From Paramoeba atlantica (lineage: Eukaryota; Discosea), in contig CDRNVI010000015.1 in NCBI GenBank assembly GCA_977017575.1, positions 372,001 through 436,000 of the forward strand: a stretch of 64,000 nt of DNA. Direction: 5' to 3'. Within the stretch, counting starts at the first letter, position 1, and the number at the start of each line of letters is the position of its first letter. Of the stretch, positions 17,763-27,819 are shown piece by piece. The translations under genes were made by a program, and so were the position numbers. The notes beneath the pieces were generated by a model. The model had not been told where the DNA came from. It was given only the letters and a program-made list of their open reading frames with translations, and ran no database searches.

Positions 17763-18248
17763 ATGCCCTGGTTTTTAAGTTGGCGACGTATCGCATGTAG
17801 CGCCATGAGCGCGGGCCTTGCCGGCACTCAGTTGTATTGGATAGCAGCCTCTGAACTTCGGTTTCGCGATTCTCACACGTGGAAAAGCACTAAGGGTACT
17901 ATAACGCGCAACTATTATGCCCCAGAAATGCTTGGTGCGACAAATTTGGAATATACTTTTGTCGTAGATGGAAAAGAATACCAAGGGAAACGATTAAGGA
18001 GTGGATCGATCTGGAATGAGGAAAGCCTTCAGCAACCACAATTCTTTCGCGAAGGATCTCCGACTGTTGTCTACTACGATCCGCATGATCCTACACAGAG
18101 TGCAATATCTTTAGCCCCGGATCGAGGTACACAATTTTTACTAGTCATAAACGTTCTGTGCGGTCTAACATTTGCTTATCGCGCTGTCCGATGTCCTGGG
18201 ATCCTTCCTGGAACAACGCATTACGCATGGAAACGAAACAAAGTTTGA
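17763..18248 (+). CDS. DUF3592 two-helix membrane protein
   Basis: A 161-residue protein if read from the ATG at 17763. It has an N-terminal hydrophobic segment (about 10-32), then a beta-rich soluble part with the DUF3592 pattern: STKGTITRN, YTFVVDGKEYQGKRL, FREGSPTVVYYDPHDP. A second membrane helix lies near 125-145. Function of the family is unknown; the domain appears in small bacterial and eukaryotic membrane proteins. In this copy the reading frame is open upstream into the TBCD fragment, so the translated product could be the 254-residue fusion from 17484 or the native protein from 17763. The original gene copy, with its own upstream region, must lie left of the window. Confidence 0.75.
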   Translation: MPWFLSWRRIACSAMSAGLAGTQLYWIAASELRFRDSHTWKSTKGTITRNYYAPEMLGATNLEYTFVVDGKEYQGKRLRSGSIWNEESLQQPQFFREGSPTVVYYDPHDPTQSAISLAPDRGTQFLLVINVLCGLTFAYRAVRCPGILPGTTHYAWKRNKV

Positions 18249-18396
18249 CTTCCAGCTTTAATGGCTCAATAATTGTGGTTGGAAACTATTCGAAGTTGGA
18301 CTCTTAAACGTAGTTCTTGTCATAATTTTATTTAATGGCTTTAACCGTCTCATTTAATTCCAGTTATACATTATTTTGAAGTATTGGTTACTCTTC

Positions 18397-18738
18397 ATGT
18401 CAAAGCATCACTCAGACACACTGTTGTGTCGGAAAAGAGTGGGCACAGCTCTTGGCAAAGTATGTTCCCGATGTGAAGGTAGATGTCCAATTTGTGACGC
18501 TCACTGCCGTTCAGAAACAGCTGTTCAAATATGCGACGAGTGTAATTTTCTAATGGGAATCCAAGAACCAAAATGCATCATATGCAATGCTAAAGGGGCT
18601 AGAGCGCAGGCGTATTACTGCCATGAGTGTACCATGCAAGGACTGGATAGAAATGGGTGTCCTCAGGTAGTTTCACTTGGTTCTGCTCGTCTAGATGCAA
18701 TTTTTGAGAAGTCTCGAAAAGATCGCGAAAATAGATAA
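18397..18738 (+). CDS. PHF5A: PHF5A/Rds3 SF3b splicing factor
   Basis: A 113-residue zinc-knot protein of the SF3b part of U2 snRNP, needed for branch-site recognition; it also contacts SF3B1. It aligns end to end with human PHF5A (110 residues): MSKHHSDTLLCRK at the start, then the run of CxxC pairs CSRC, CPIC, CDEC, CIIC and CHEC that binds three zinc ions, and CPQVVSLGSARLD near the end. The start is the ATG at 18397; a TTG 7 codons earlier adds no conserved residues. AATAAA lies at 18908-18913. Its presence shows that spliceosomal splicing persists even though no intron was seen here. A first-unit copy should exist left of the window. Confidence 0.97.
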   Translation: MSKHHSDTLLCRKRVGTALGKVCSRCEGRCPICDAHCRSETAVQICDECNFLMGIQEPKCIICNAKGARAQAYYCHECTMQGLDRNGCPQVVSLGSARLDAIFEKSRKDRENR

Positions 18739-19027
18739 AGAAGTCCACCTAATTTTCTAGCCTCTATTGTGACACTTTTGGACACTCTTCACAATGAATC
18801 ATACTTCACTATCACATGCTTCCTATCGCTCGATGGTGCTCCACAATGCTTGATTTCTCAACAAATCCTTCGGAGAGAACAGGCCGTTCTAACTTTTTTT
18901 ATTTCTCAATAAAATCATAACAAAAACATAGGTTATAATCGGTCATTCATTATTAAATTTATTAATGTGTGGCTTACGTCATTCTTAAACTGTTGCCATC
19001 TACTTCCGTTTTTCATTCAGACGCCCC

Positions 19028-20470
19028 ATGCTACGACACTTTTCCACAAACCGCCTCTCCTTTGAGGACTTAAACGACACTACGGAGGATTTCCTCCACG
19101 AACGCATCGCTCGCCGACCCTGTGTACTTGGACCCGGAACCGAATTCTTTCTCGATGGCAAACCCATCGAACCCATGCTCAGCTCCGCAACCATCACCAA
19201 AGCCTTCAGTGGGAGTCACCTCGATTTAAGCGCCTTCAGTCCCGACCTCACCGACGACACCCTCGGCACCCCCGCCACCCCCCCACTCGGGTCACCCCCT
19301 TCCCTCACCCCTCTACGTCAAAACGACCCCTTCCGTTACCCCCACCCCCCCGACCCCCCCTCCCGTACCCCCGAAAAGCCCCACACCACCGCCGTCCTTG
19401 GGGCCCAAAACTACCTCGCGGGGTACACCATCCACGCCCTCCTTGAGCGCGGCCATGAGGTCCGGGTCATCGTCCCCGACCCCCCGACCCTCCGACGGCT
19501 GCGCCCCCTGCAGCAACGCGCCCGGGACGCCCACCGCCTCTCCCTCCACCTCCTCCCCGCCCCGGGCCCCGATGCGTCCTACGACGAGATCCTCTACGGG
19601 GTCGACACCGTGTTCGTTGTCCAGCACGCCGGGGCCGCCCACCTCCCCTCCCCCGGGGCCCTCGAGGCGTTCACCCGGGTCGTCGGGTCCCTCCGGCGGT
19701 GCAGGGAGCCCTCCCAGAGGGACCCGCGGCGCGTGGTGCTGACCGGGCCCTCGGTGAGTGCCGCGGGGGGGCGTCCGGGGACCGGGGAGGGGGGTGAGGG
19801 TCAAACGGTGTGGGAACCGTTCGAGGAGGTCGCGGCGGAGGCCCGGGTGGAGTGGGTGAGACTACAGCCCGGGTTGGTGATTGGACCGGTGGGGTGGGGG
19901 GATGTGGCGGATGCGACGAGGGTGGTGGAGGATTTGGTGGTGGGTTCGGGGGGGTTTCCGTTTGCCCCGCGGACGGTGTGGAATTTTGTGGATGTGCGGG
20001 ATTTGGCCGCGGCGAATGTTGCGGCGATGGAGAGTGCGCGGGTGGTACCGTACGCTTCGGTGGTGGGGGCGACGTTGACGTTGCCCCAGATTGGGCGATT
20101 TCTTATTCAGCTCTACCCCTCGTTGCGCCCCCCTACCAGGGATGCGCCTCATTGGCTTACGATTGTGCTCACGCTGTGGCGTCACCCCCGGACGAACCTG
20201 CGACGGTTGTGGCACAGTCTCGACAATCACCCCTCTGGTCTCGAGGAATCGGAGCAAAAAGATCTTTGTGTGCGCTATACCCCTTGGCAGCGTACAGTGG
20301 AGGATATTGTAGATCAGTTGGTAGCGGAGGAGCTGCTGGTAGTTTCGCCGGAATCCACGAGTTCGTGGAGTTTTGCGTCGTATGGTGCCGGCATCGCAGC
20401 CATTCTTGGAGTGTTGTGCGGTGGTTGGAAGTTTTTAAACTGGCGCAGAAAATATGTGAAATCTGATTAA
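19028..20470 (+). CDS. SDR-like (NAD-dependent epimerase family) tail-anchored protein, copy 2
   Basis: A 480-residue atypical extended-SDR protein. The Rossmann part begins near 119 (TTAVLGAQNYLAGYTIHALL). The usual GxxGxxG reads G-x-x-N-x-x-A, so cofactor binding is doubtful, and no YxxxK catalytic pair is seen between the LTGPSVS strand and RLQPGLVIGP (about 277-286). WNFVDVRDLA (about 320) matches the family's second-half motif. A hydrophobic helix at about 451-468 followed by WRRKYVK looks like a tail anchor. Residues 1-118 are a Pro/Thr-rich extension. Base use is remarkable: C-ending codons up to about codon 240, G-ending codons to about 350, then mixed. The start at 19028 is the first ATG. 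Probably a non-catalytic membrane-bound relative; substrate unknown. Confidence 0.8.
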   Translation: MLRHFSTNRLSFEDLNDTTEDFLHERIARRPCVLGPGTEFFLDGKPIEPMLSSATITKAFSGSHLDLSAFSPDLTDDTLGTPATPPLGSPPSLTPLRQNDPFRYPHPPDPPSRTPEKPHTTAVLGAQNYLAGYTIHALLERGHEVRVIVPDPPTLRRLRPLQQRARDAHRLSLHLLPAPGPDASYDEILYGVDTVFVVQHAGAAHLPSPGALEAFTRVVGSLRRCREPSQRDPRRVVLTGPSVSAAGGRPGTGEGGEGQTVWEPFEEVAAEARVEWVRLQPGLVIGPVGWGDVADATRVVEDLVVGSGGFPFAPRTVWNFVDVRDLAAANVAAMESARVVPYASVVGATLTLPQIGRFLIQLYPSLRPPTRDAPHWLTIVLTLWRHPRTNLRRLWHSLDNHPSGLEESEQKDLCVRYTPWQRTVEDIVDQLVAEELLVVSPESTSSWSFASYGAGIAAILGVLCGGWKFLNWRRKYVKSD

Positions 20471-20732
20471 TTTTATGACGGTGAGGTGGTCTACGGAGAG
20501 ACGTTTATGTGTTACGCAATGATCTATCCTTGAATGAAAACTTGAATAATATTCAAGATATCGTTTTCCCTTCTTTTAGAATAAGATGCAAATGCTTCAA
20601 TTTTTTTACAGACTATTTTTTTAGTAGGCATCATTATGGCTACAGTTAAATATTGCGGACTAACTATATTTTACACTACGGAGACAGCCCCTGGTTGGAA
20701 GTTTAGTTTCTTTTCCTCGTACTTTTTCTTTC

Positions 20733-22061
20733 ATGTCCGAGCCAGACAAAGCGTTCATTGTCGCGCAAGAGTGCGAGGAAATCTTTGATGTGGTAGAAAC
20801 GGCGAATCTCGCTCGAGCCGCTACATTGAGACTCTCGCATGGGTCCGTTCGGGCACCTGTCTTTATGCCTGTTGGCACCCAAGGTGCCATCAAGGGCATT
20901 ACCTTCGATCAGATGAAAACCCAACTAGATTGCGAAATACTGCTTGCCAACACCTACCACCTGGGCCTGCGTCCCGGAGAGGAACTACTACGTGACGTTG
21001 GTGGTCTTCACAAGCTTGCGGGCTGGAACCGTAGTATGCTAACCGACAGCGGGGGGTTCCAAATGGTTAGTTTACTTCCGTTGGCGAATATTACTGAGGA
21101 TGGCGTCTCGTTTGCCTCGAGTCATGATGACACCCGACTTCTGTTACGACCAGAGGATAGTATGCGGATTCAAAACGCAATCGGGGCAGATATTATTATG
21201 CAACTGGATGACGTCGTGCACGTGAGAACGACCGGTCCCCGGGTGGAGGAAGCCATGCACCGTAGCATTCGCTGGCTCGACCGCTGCATTGCCTCGCACC
21301 AAGCCCCCAAATCACAGCACCTTTTTGCGATTATACAAGGGGGTACGGACCTCGATCTACGTTCCCACTGTGTTCGTGAAATGACCCGTCGGAACTGTCC
21401 TGGGTATGCCATCGGGGGACTGAGCGGGGGAGAGGCGAAGGAAGTGTTCTGGCGGGTCGTCGCCCGTTGTACGGCAGAGCTGCCTCGGGACAAGCCTCGA
21501 TATGTCATGGGGGTGGGCTACCCTGTGGACATTGTCGTGTGCGTCGCACTGGGTGCAGACATGTTTGATTGTGTCTACCCGACCCGAACGGCGCGGTTTG
21601 GGACCGCACTCACCTCACGTGGGTTGATTCATATTGGAAAGCCTCACTACGCCGCGGATTGCGGGCCACTTGAATCCGGGTGCACCTGCGTGACATGCTG
21701 CAGATTTACTCGACAACAGTTACACAAAATGTCGAAGCAGGGAGGAGTAATTGGGAGCCTTCTTTCTTTACACAACCTCCATTATATGCTTACTTTGATG
21801 CGCGCGATGCGTCAGTCCATAGTGTCGAAATCTTTTTCCAGATTTGTTACACATTTTATGGTGGATTATTTTTCCGCAGAAGAGGAGCAATTTCTGTCGA
21901 AAATCGAAATATCTACGAACTGTTCTTCCAGAGGCACAATTTCTTCTGAAAGATATCAAGATAGGTACATTCCGGAATGGGTATATGAAGCTCTCTCGTA
22001 TGCAGGCATCGATTTACGAAGCGAAATAATGAGCTTAAAACCGGAGAATGTCAGAAGGTAA
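20733..22061 (+). CDS. QTRT1: Queuine tRNA-ribosyltransferase catalytic subunit, copy 2
   Basis: Identical in translation to the gene at 1468: 442 residues with Asp105, nucleophile Asp279 and the Cys317/Cys319/Cys322/His347 zinc site. It inserts queuine at position 34 of tRNAs together with QTRT2. The flanking spacers are copied too, so both genes should carry the same local regulatory DNA. Confidence 0.96.
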   Translation: MSEPDKAFIVAQECEEIFDVVETANLARAATLRLSHGSVRAPVFMPVGTQGAIKGITFDQMKTQLDCEILLANTYHLGLRPGEELLRDVGGLHKLAGWNRSMLTDSGGFQMVSLLPLANITEDGVSFASSHDDTRLLLRPEDSMRIQNAIGADIIMQLDDVVHVRTTGPRVEEAMHRSIRWLDRCIASHQAPKSQHLFAIIQGGTDLDLRSHCVREMTRRNCPGYAIGGLSGGEAKEVFWRVVARCTAELPRDKPRYVMGVGYPVDIVVCVALGADMFDCVYPTRTARFGTALTSRGLIHIGKPHYAADCGPLESGCTCVTCCRFTRQQLHKMSKQGGVIGSLLSLHNLHYMLTLMRAMRQSIVSKSFSRFVTHFMVDYFSAEEEQFLSKIEISTNCSSRGTISSERYQDRYIPEWVYEALSYAGIDLRSEIMSLKPENVRR

Positions 22062-22492
22062 CATCTGTGTCATGACTGGCAACCCTAGAGAAAATCTTTG
22101 GTAGGGTTAATAAAAAAATGAGCTATCAATTTGTGTTTCTTAATTTGAAAAATTGGAGCCTTGATTCTTGCATACACCCTCCCACTATGGATAATCTTCC
22201 CTTCTTCCTTACATCTCCAAATTCGAAATTTTGTTTATTCGATTTTGACTCAATTGAATTTCCTCTTCTATTTGCTCTCGCAATACTTAGGGAGACTATA
22301 ACTCTTGCTACACATTAGTAATACTGTATACTACTGTACCGTTACGCGACATTTGATGATCGGTGATAGAGTGGTAGCTAAATCATCACAATGTTAAAGT
22401 ACTTCAGTCATTTAACATTAACCTATTTACAACGTATACTTTTTTGGGATGTATAAGTTTACTTAGAACAAGCACGTATCACAATATTCTTG

Positions 22493-23101
22493 ATGGAGAA
22501 CCTCATAGGCATCGCGTTTGAAAGTCATATTGTTCTTGCTGCTAGCGCACAAGAAACATTTCATTATATACAACTACACAACGAGGCGGACAAACTATTT
22601 CCAATCGATGAAAATAAGATTCTTGCCGTCGCGGGAACGAACGCTCATCGTACTAATTTAGTGGAGTACATACATCGTAACCTGGAGCTAACCAAATTAC
22701 GCGCGCATGGTGTGAAGAAAAGCACACATGCTACGGCACATTTCATCCGAGGAGAGCTCGCTTCCGCTCTTCGAAGCGAGGAAGGACCATACGAATGTTT
22801 TCTGATCTTGGCTGGATGTGAATCGGGTGGAAAGTCAGATGGAAGCCCAAAATCGAGTCTTTATTTTCTTGATTATTTGGGCACTATTCAGAAAGTTCCG
22901 TATTGTTGTCACGGTTACGGCGCTACCTTTGCAACCGCAATTTTGGATCGATACTACCGCCGAGACATGACAGTTGAAGAAAGTCTTGAATTACTGAAAA
23001 AATGTATGGATGAAATTCGGCAACGAATCATTATCAATAACGAAAAATTTGTAGTGAAAGTATTGAAAGAAGGTGGACTCGACTCTGTGGAGAGTTACTA
23101 A
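22493..23101 (+). CDS. PSMB2: Proteasome subunit beta type-2 (beta4), copy 2
   Basis: Same 202-residue non-catalytic 20S beta-ring subunit as at 3228, with the GYGATFATAILDRYY segment. One beta4 subunit is built into each beta ring in fixed stoichiometry, so a second copy would give an excess unless it is balanced by other control. Confidence 0.95.
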   Translation: MENLIGIAFESHIVLAASAQETFHYIQLHNEADKLFPIDENKILAVAGTNAHRTNLVEYIHRNLELTKLRAHGVKKSTHATAHFIRGELASALRSEEGPYECFLILAGCESGGKSDGSPKSSLYFLDYLGTIQKVPYCCHGYGATFATAILDRYYRRDMTVEESLELLKKCMDEIRQRIIINNEKFVVKVLKEGGLDSVESY

Positions 23102-23535
23102 ATCTTTTGAATAAACTAATTTTAGCTTCTAAACAGGGGTGCGATGCCTCAAACACTTTCTTCGAAAGTGCAACATACCGAGAGAATTTTCTGCTGAGCA
23201 AATGGTTACTATTTATGATGATGGTCTTGATAATCTTTGAATCTTTCATTAGGAAAGAGAATACTCCAAGAGTATCCCCTTTTGGCCAAATAGTTACATG
23301 GTTTTTTGTTCTTTTCTTGAAAGCATTATTTTTTAGCATCATGTGTTTGGTAAAACTTTTTTGCTGAATAATTCAAAAATACCACGCCTTAAACGTCTTT
23401 ATGTAGTAAACTCTAAGTACGTAAGTTTGGTACCATTAATTTTTCCTCATCAATCCATATGACGATCCACGCTGTACGCATTCATTGGTCAACCTATTGG
23501 TAGTGAGCAGGTTCCTTGCCTCTTCCACTATCAAA

Positions 23536-23748
23536 ATGGATATATTTAAACCCAAGCAAATATTATCTAACCTAGGAACACCTCGGATACTGGAAGATCT
23601 GTTGAGCGATATTCTCGTTGAAACCCCGGATGATGTGTTTCTCTTTATCTCAGAATGGTCAAAGCTTCGACTGCGAAAATTTGAAATGCAGAAAAGTGCG
23701 GCAGAAAATATGATTCCGAGAACACAAACCCCAGAGTGCGACCGCTGA
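23536..23748 (+). CDS. Small RIIa/DPY-30-like domain protein, copy 2
   Basis: Identical to the 70-residue protein at 4271; a single dimerisation/docking domain from the first in-frame ATG. The anchor partner is unknown. Confidence 0.6.
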   Translation: MDIFKPKQILSNLGTPRILEDLLSDILVETPDDVFLFISEWSKLRLRKFEMQKSAAENMIPRTQTPECDR

Positions 23749-23938
23749 TACGTGCATCGATACCTAAAAAAATGATCCCCGCTTTTTAGTGTGTACAATA
23801 ATTTTTGCGAGAGATTTGAAAAGATTAAATCTTTAAGATTTCGAAAGTTGTTTAATTCTTCTTTCTTTTGAAAATTGTTTAATTAGATTAAATTTCTCCT
23901 TTTTTAATAAAGCGAAAAACGTTTTTTAAGTCTTTCTC

Positions 23939-24607
23939 ATGGACGAGCACCAGAGAAATGTCACCGAGTCCGAAGTCCCGCAGCCGTCTAAGTTTTTGAA
24001 TGTGGCCCGGAAGGCATGGATTTCATCTCTACGTTTGTCTGCCATTGTTCTCAATTGCTTGCTTCCCGTTTACTGTGTACTTGGACTCATTGGACATCTT
24101 TTTGACGTTGTGACCTTAGTTTTACACATCTACATTGCATTGTTATCTTCTTTGTGCCTTGCATGCGAACTCCGATTTATTTCTTTCATTCGCCGCATAG
24201 CTTATCCCATACTTCGATGGATCTATTTTCTTACATTTCACGAAACTCGGGGAGCATTTTACATTTTTTTGGGCACTTTAATGTGCAAACGCAGCTCTGC
24301 GATTAGCCTAGTCTTTGCTGTAGCACTGATGGTTGTGGGATTGTTGTGGATAGTATTGAACCGTCTCTATCAACTAGATTATCCTGTTGATTCACAGATA
24401 AAGCAATCTCTTGGCGAAGTGAGCGAAAACGTCATATCACAGGAAACTATGGAGAAAACCTTTGAGACAGTTCTTACTCGATTTCACAAAACACGAGCAA
24501 GATTGTCGAAAGATGATTCAGGTGTAGAAAAAAGTTCACATTCTTCATGCGGAGAATCGCAGAATGTCAATTCATCTTCAATTGCGGTGAACATTAGCAA
24601 TGATTAA
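23939..24607 (+). CDS. TVP15-like Golgi/COPI-associated membrane protein, copy 2
   Basis: Same 222-residue protein as at 4674: four hydrophobic helices, RGAFYIFLG signature, Ser-rich tail. Upstream leader and downstream GC-rich hairpin island are also duplicated. Confidence 0.65.
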   Translation: MDEHQRNVTESEVPQPSKFLNVARKAWISSLRLSAIVLNCLLPVYCVLGLIGHLFDVVTLVLHIYIALLSSLCLACELRFISFIRRIAYPILRWIYFLTFHETRGAFYIFLGTLMCKRSSAISLVFAVALMVVGLLWIVLNRLYQLDYPVDSQIKQSLGEVSENVISQETMEKTFETVLTRFHKTRARLSKDDSGVEKSSHSSCGESQNVNSSSIAVNISND

Positions 24608-24659
24608 CCGATTCTTGTTGTCATTTTGGGATATTTTTTTCTAAGAATTTCAAGGATGC

Positions 24660-24815
24660 TGATGGCCTTAGGAACGGCCATACAGAAGGGTAGTGCCCAT
24701 ATAGTGCAGGCGGCGGTACATGATTGGTACCACTGCGTCGTGCGTTAACTGGGCCGGGGATTACAAAGGAAAGGAAGCTAAGAATACTTTTTCTCACAAT
24801 GTTAGGAACATTGTG
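24660..24815 (+). ncRNA. Candidate structured small RNA, copy 2 (unassigned)
   Basis: Second copy of the hairpin-rich island of 5395-5550; the 9-bp CACAATGTT/AACATTGTG stem is at 24795-24815. No known RNA family recognised. Confidence 0.3.
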
Positions 24816-25114
24816 ACTGCGCTTCAAGTTACTTGAGACAATTTAGTAAAAAATGAATCATCTCATTGAGCAATAATTTTAGGAACTTGTTTCGAGTTTC
24901 TTAGTTTTCAAGTGGAATATTCGTAGTTCGTTTTTTTACATACATTTATTTGTAACATGTAACTTTACATGTTGGTAAGTTATCTAGGTTTAGAAAACGC
25001 GGGAACTTTATTAAGATTTGAAATAACGTATTTTGTCTGCTGACCAAACCACTTTTATCGCAGATTACTTCTCGTGTGACTCGCAATCTCTAAAATAGAA
25101 ACTAAGTTGTATAA

Positions 25115-27589
25115 ATGTTGTTCGATGGTTTACATTTTGCGCTTACGGGAAGGGGCAAGGATGTGCGAAATGTTCGGGATCTTATTATTTCCCAAGGGGG
25201 GAAGATTTTACCGAAGGAAACATCCACGATCAAGGCTTTAATAGTAAGTAGCGTTGCACCAAGCGTTAAAAAGATAGCTTTATCCGAAGCTTTAGGCGTT
25301 CCCTGCGTTACGGCCTCCTGGGTATCAGATTCCATTGCTGTTGGAAGCATCCAACCCGTGAAGAAATACTCAATTGAAAATTCTTCTATTCACAAGTGCA
25401 ACGACTCGTTGAGCGCAGACGTTCAACCTATCGAACTTATTCTAAAATCGACTCCACCCACTAAAAGTAGTCGATTGAATTTCGCAGACAGAAGGGTCAT
25501 TCATGGTTCATCGACTAAAACTTCGAACAGGAAAATAAGGAAAAACGTTCTTTTACACGATGAATGTAGCAATACTTTTGAAGCAAGGTTATCACAACAA
25601 CTAGACATCGGACACAAAAAGCATTCTGGGGTAACTAAAAACCGTGAAGATTTTTCTCTTTCACAGCATTCGAACGATCCAAAATGCATGAAAGTGATTA
25701 CTGCCACTGAGTTTTGCTCAAGGCTCGGCCAGGAACCCAAAAGGGAACATAGTCGTCAATGCGCGGCGCCTTCCCTTTTTTCACATGAAAAAGCATTACA
25801 GATGTCTCGGCCGTCAGCGCATATTCCTGAGGAGCCTATTGCTTCTCCCGAAGAGCAAACACAGCGCCCGTTGCGTTTGTCCACAGCGCTTCCTGTCATG
25901 CCTTCGTCAAGGTGCAACTTTAACCAAAAAATACAGGCGTGCAGCACTAATCCGATAGGCAAATCCAAGTGTTTTGATCGTGAAGGGGAAAATCATGATC
26001 TAAAAATCTTGAATACTGCCTCAGTCAAGTCTAACGTTACCTCGCGTACAGAACTCTATGTTCCTCCCGATAATTTTGGTCCTAACGACAAGAAAAAATC
26101 TGCAATGGACGCTCAAAAAGTGTCTCATTTGATGACAGGTCCCAGAAAATCATTAATTTCTCGCAAACCTTCTCTTCGCAATCTTAATCAGGCAAGTTCG
26201 GACGAACTTGCCGTCGCCGAGCTGAGAACTTCCACCGAGAGCGACTGTTCTGTGAGAAGAAATACAAGGAAGCCTTCTCCTCCTTCTGTAACAACTAATG
26301 GCTTAGAAGATTGTTTTCCACCTCGTCCATCTCCATACCTCTCTCGCGCACCACCACCTCTTCCATCTCGCCTTCATACACGTTCAGGGTATCGTTCTCA
26401 GTCCGCACTGGAAAAAACAAGAAGTACTGCGGCGGATACCACCACAGGAAGTACGGCTCCTCACGCCAACGTTCACAGAGATTCTACACGACTAGGATTT
26501 CACAAACCATTCCCCTCAGGAAGCTATAATGTAAACTCTAGAGCAGACGTTTCTTCTAACAATCGTCTTCTAACACGCACTGCAACCAGGAAACCGATTG
26601 TACCTAAGCAAACAGGAACAGGGGAGCGAAAGAAAGCGGATCTCCAATCTCAAGGAGATTTGGCAAGAAACGTATTGGAGCACCCCGCAGGCAGAGCTTT
26701 GGATCCGGAGTCTGTAGCACAAATACTACTCCAAATTGTAGACAATGCCCTACCTGTTACATTCGAGTCGATATCTGGTTTAGAACATTGCAAGCAAATA
26801 TTGCGAGAATCTGTTATTTTGCCCTCGAAACGACCCGAGTTATTCACTGGCTTGCGTCGACCATGTGCAGCGCTTTTACTGTTTGGTCCACCGGGAAACG
26901 GAAAAACTATGTTAGCTAAAGCAATTGCATGTGAGTGTAAGACTACGTTTTTCAACATAAGTGCCAGTGCCATTGCTTCCAAATGGGTCGGAGATTCGGA
27001 AAAATTAGTTCGCGCTCTCTTCGGCACTGCAAGAGCATTGTCGCCATCGACAATATTTATAGACGAAATTGACAGCATGCTACAAGTCCGAGGATCTTCA
27101 AATGAACTCGAAGGATCACGTCGCCTAAAAACAGAGTTTCTGGTACAAATGGATGGGGCAGGTAACGATTACAGCCAATATCGCGTCATGGTCATGGGTG
27201 CTACGAATCGTCCGTACGATTTGGATGATGCCGTTTTGCGTCGATTTCCAAAACGTGTCATGGTACCTTTGCCGGGATGCGACACACGAAAATCAATGCT
27301 TTCAAATTTACTCAAGGAAGAAAAGTGTACTTTCGATTCTGGGGATTGGGAAAAACTTTCAAAATTGACCGAACATTATAGTGCGAGTGATCTCTCACAG
27401 TTATGCAAGGATATGGCGCTATCTCCGATTCGTGATCTGGGAGCTCGAGCGCTGGAGGTCGAGATAGCGGACCTACGAGCCATCAATTTTAATGATGCAC
27501 TGGAGTGTTTGAAGACGATACGTCCATCCACAAGTACATCTATGCTTGAAAGACTGGCTACGTGGAATCAGGAATATGGATCACGATAG
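25115..27589 (+). CDS. BRCT domain-spastin-type AAA ATPase fusion, copy 2
   Basis: Identical in translation to the gene at 5850: BRCT at 1-88, a long disordered linker, and a spastin-like AAA domain with Walker A 591-598, Walker B 647-653 and arginine fingers near 709-710. As a hexameric ATPase its dose may matter for microtubule dynamics. Confidence 0.9.
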   Translation: MLFDGLHFALTGRGKDVRNVRDLIISQGGKILPKETSTIKALIVSSVAPSVKKIALSEALGVPCVTASWVSDSIAVGSIQPVKKYSIENSSIHKCNDSLSADVQPIELILKSTPPTKSSRLNFADRRVIHGSSTKTSNRKIRKNVLLHDECSNTFEARLSQQLDIGHKKHSGVTKNREDFSLSQHSNDPKCMKVITATEFCSRLGQEPKREHSRQCAAPSLFSHEKALQMSRPSAHIPEEPIASPEEQTQRPLRLSTALPVMPSSRCNFNQKIQACSTNPIGKSKCFDREGENHDLKILNTASVKSNVTSRTELYVPPDNFGPNDKKKSAMDAQKVSHLMTGPRKSLISRKPSLRNLNQASSDELAVAELRTSTESDCSVRRNTRKPSPPSVTTNGLEDCFPPRPSPYLSRAPPPLPSRLHTRSGYRSQSALEKTRSTAADTTTGSTAPHANVHRDSTRLGFHKPFPSGSYNVNSRADVSSNNRLLTRTATRKPIVPKQTGTGERKKADLQSQGDLARNVLEHPAGRALDPESVAQILLQIVDNALPVTFESISGLEHCKQILRESVILPSKRPELFTGLRRPCAALLLFGPPGNGKTMLAKAIACECKTTFFNISASAIASKWVGDSEKLVRALFGTARALSPSTIFIDEIDSMLQVRGSSNELEGSRRLKTEFLVQMDGAGNDYSQYRVMVMGATNRPYDLDDAVLRRFPKRVMVPLPGCDTRKSMLSNLLKEEKCTFDSGDWEKLSKLTEHYSASDLSQLCKDMALSPIRDLGARALEVEIADLRAINFNDALECLKTIRPSTSTSMLERLATWNQEYGSR

Positions 27590-27819
27590 GAATATTTTAT
27601 ATCACCATAGCATGAATAAACACAAGTACATTGTATACATGCACCAGACGCTTTTTTTGTTTTCCCATCTAAAATAAGAATAATTTTGGGAATGCAAAAT
27701 ATGCTTGCATGTGCATATCTGATCAATGTTGTCCACCAATTTACATTGTATTATAACAATTACCCTTCAAGCATTATATTCACTAGTTACATCGTGATAG
27801 CGCTCAATCATTGACAATA

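Noticed and set aside
19754-19759. GTGAGT, a perfect 5' splice-site consensus at the C-to-G skew switch in the SDR-like gene (also at 489-494).
   Set aside because: The reading frame is open on both sides and encodes a continuous SDR-like fold, and no matching acceptor was needed or obvious.
19313-19804. Long minus-strand and alternate plus-strand ORFs in the GC-rich SDR gene (and their copies at 48-539, 545-1201 and 19810-20466).
   Set aside because: They are low-complexity Gly/Pro/Arg shadows created by the GC-rich codons of the real frame.
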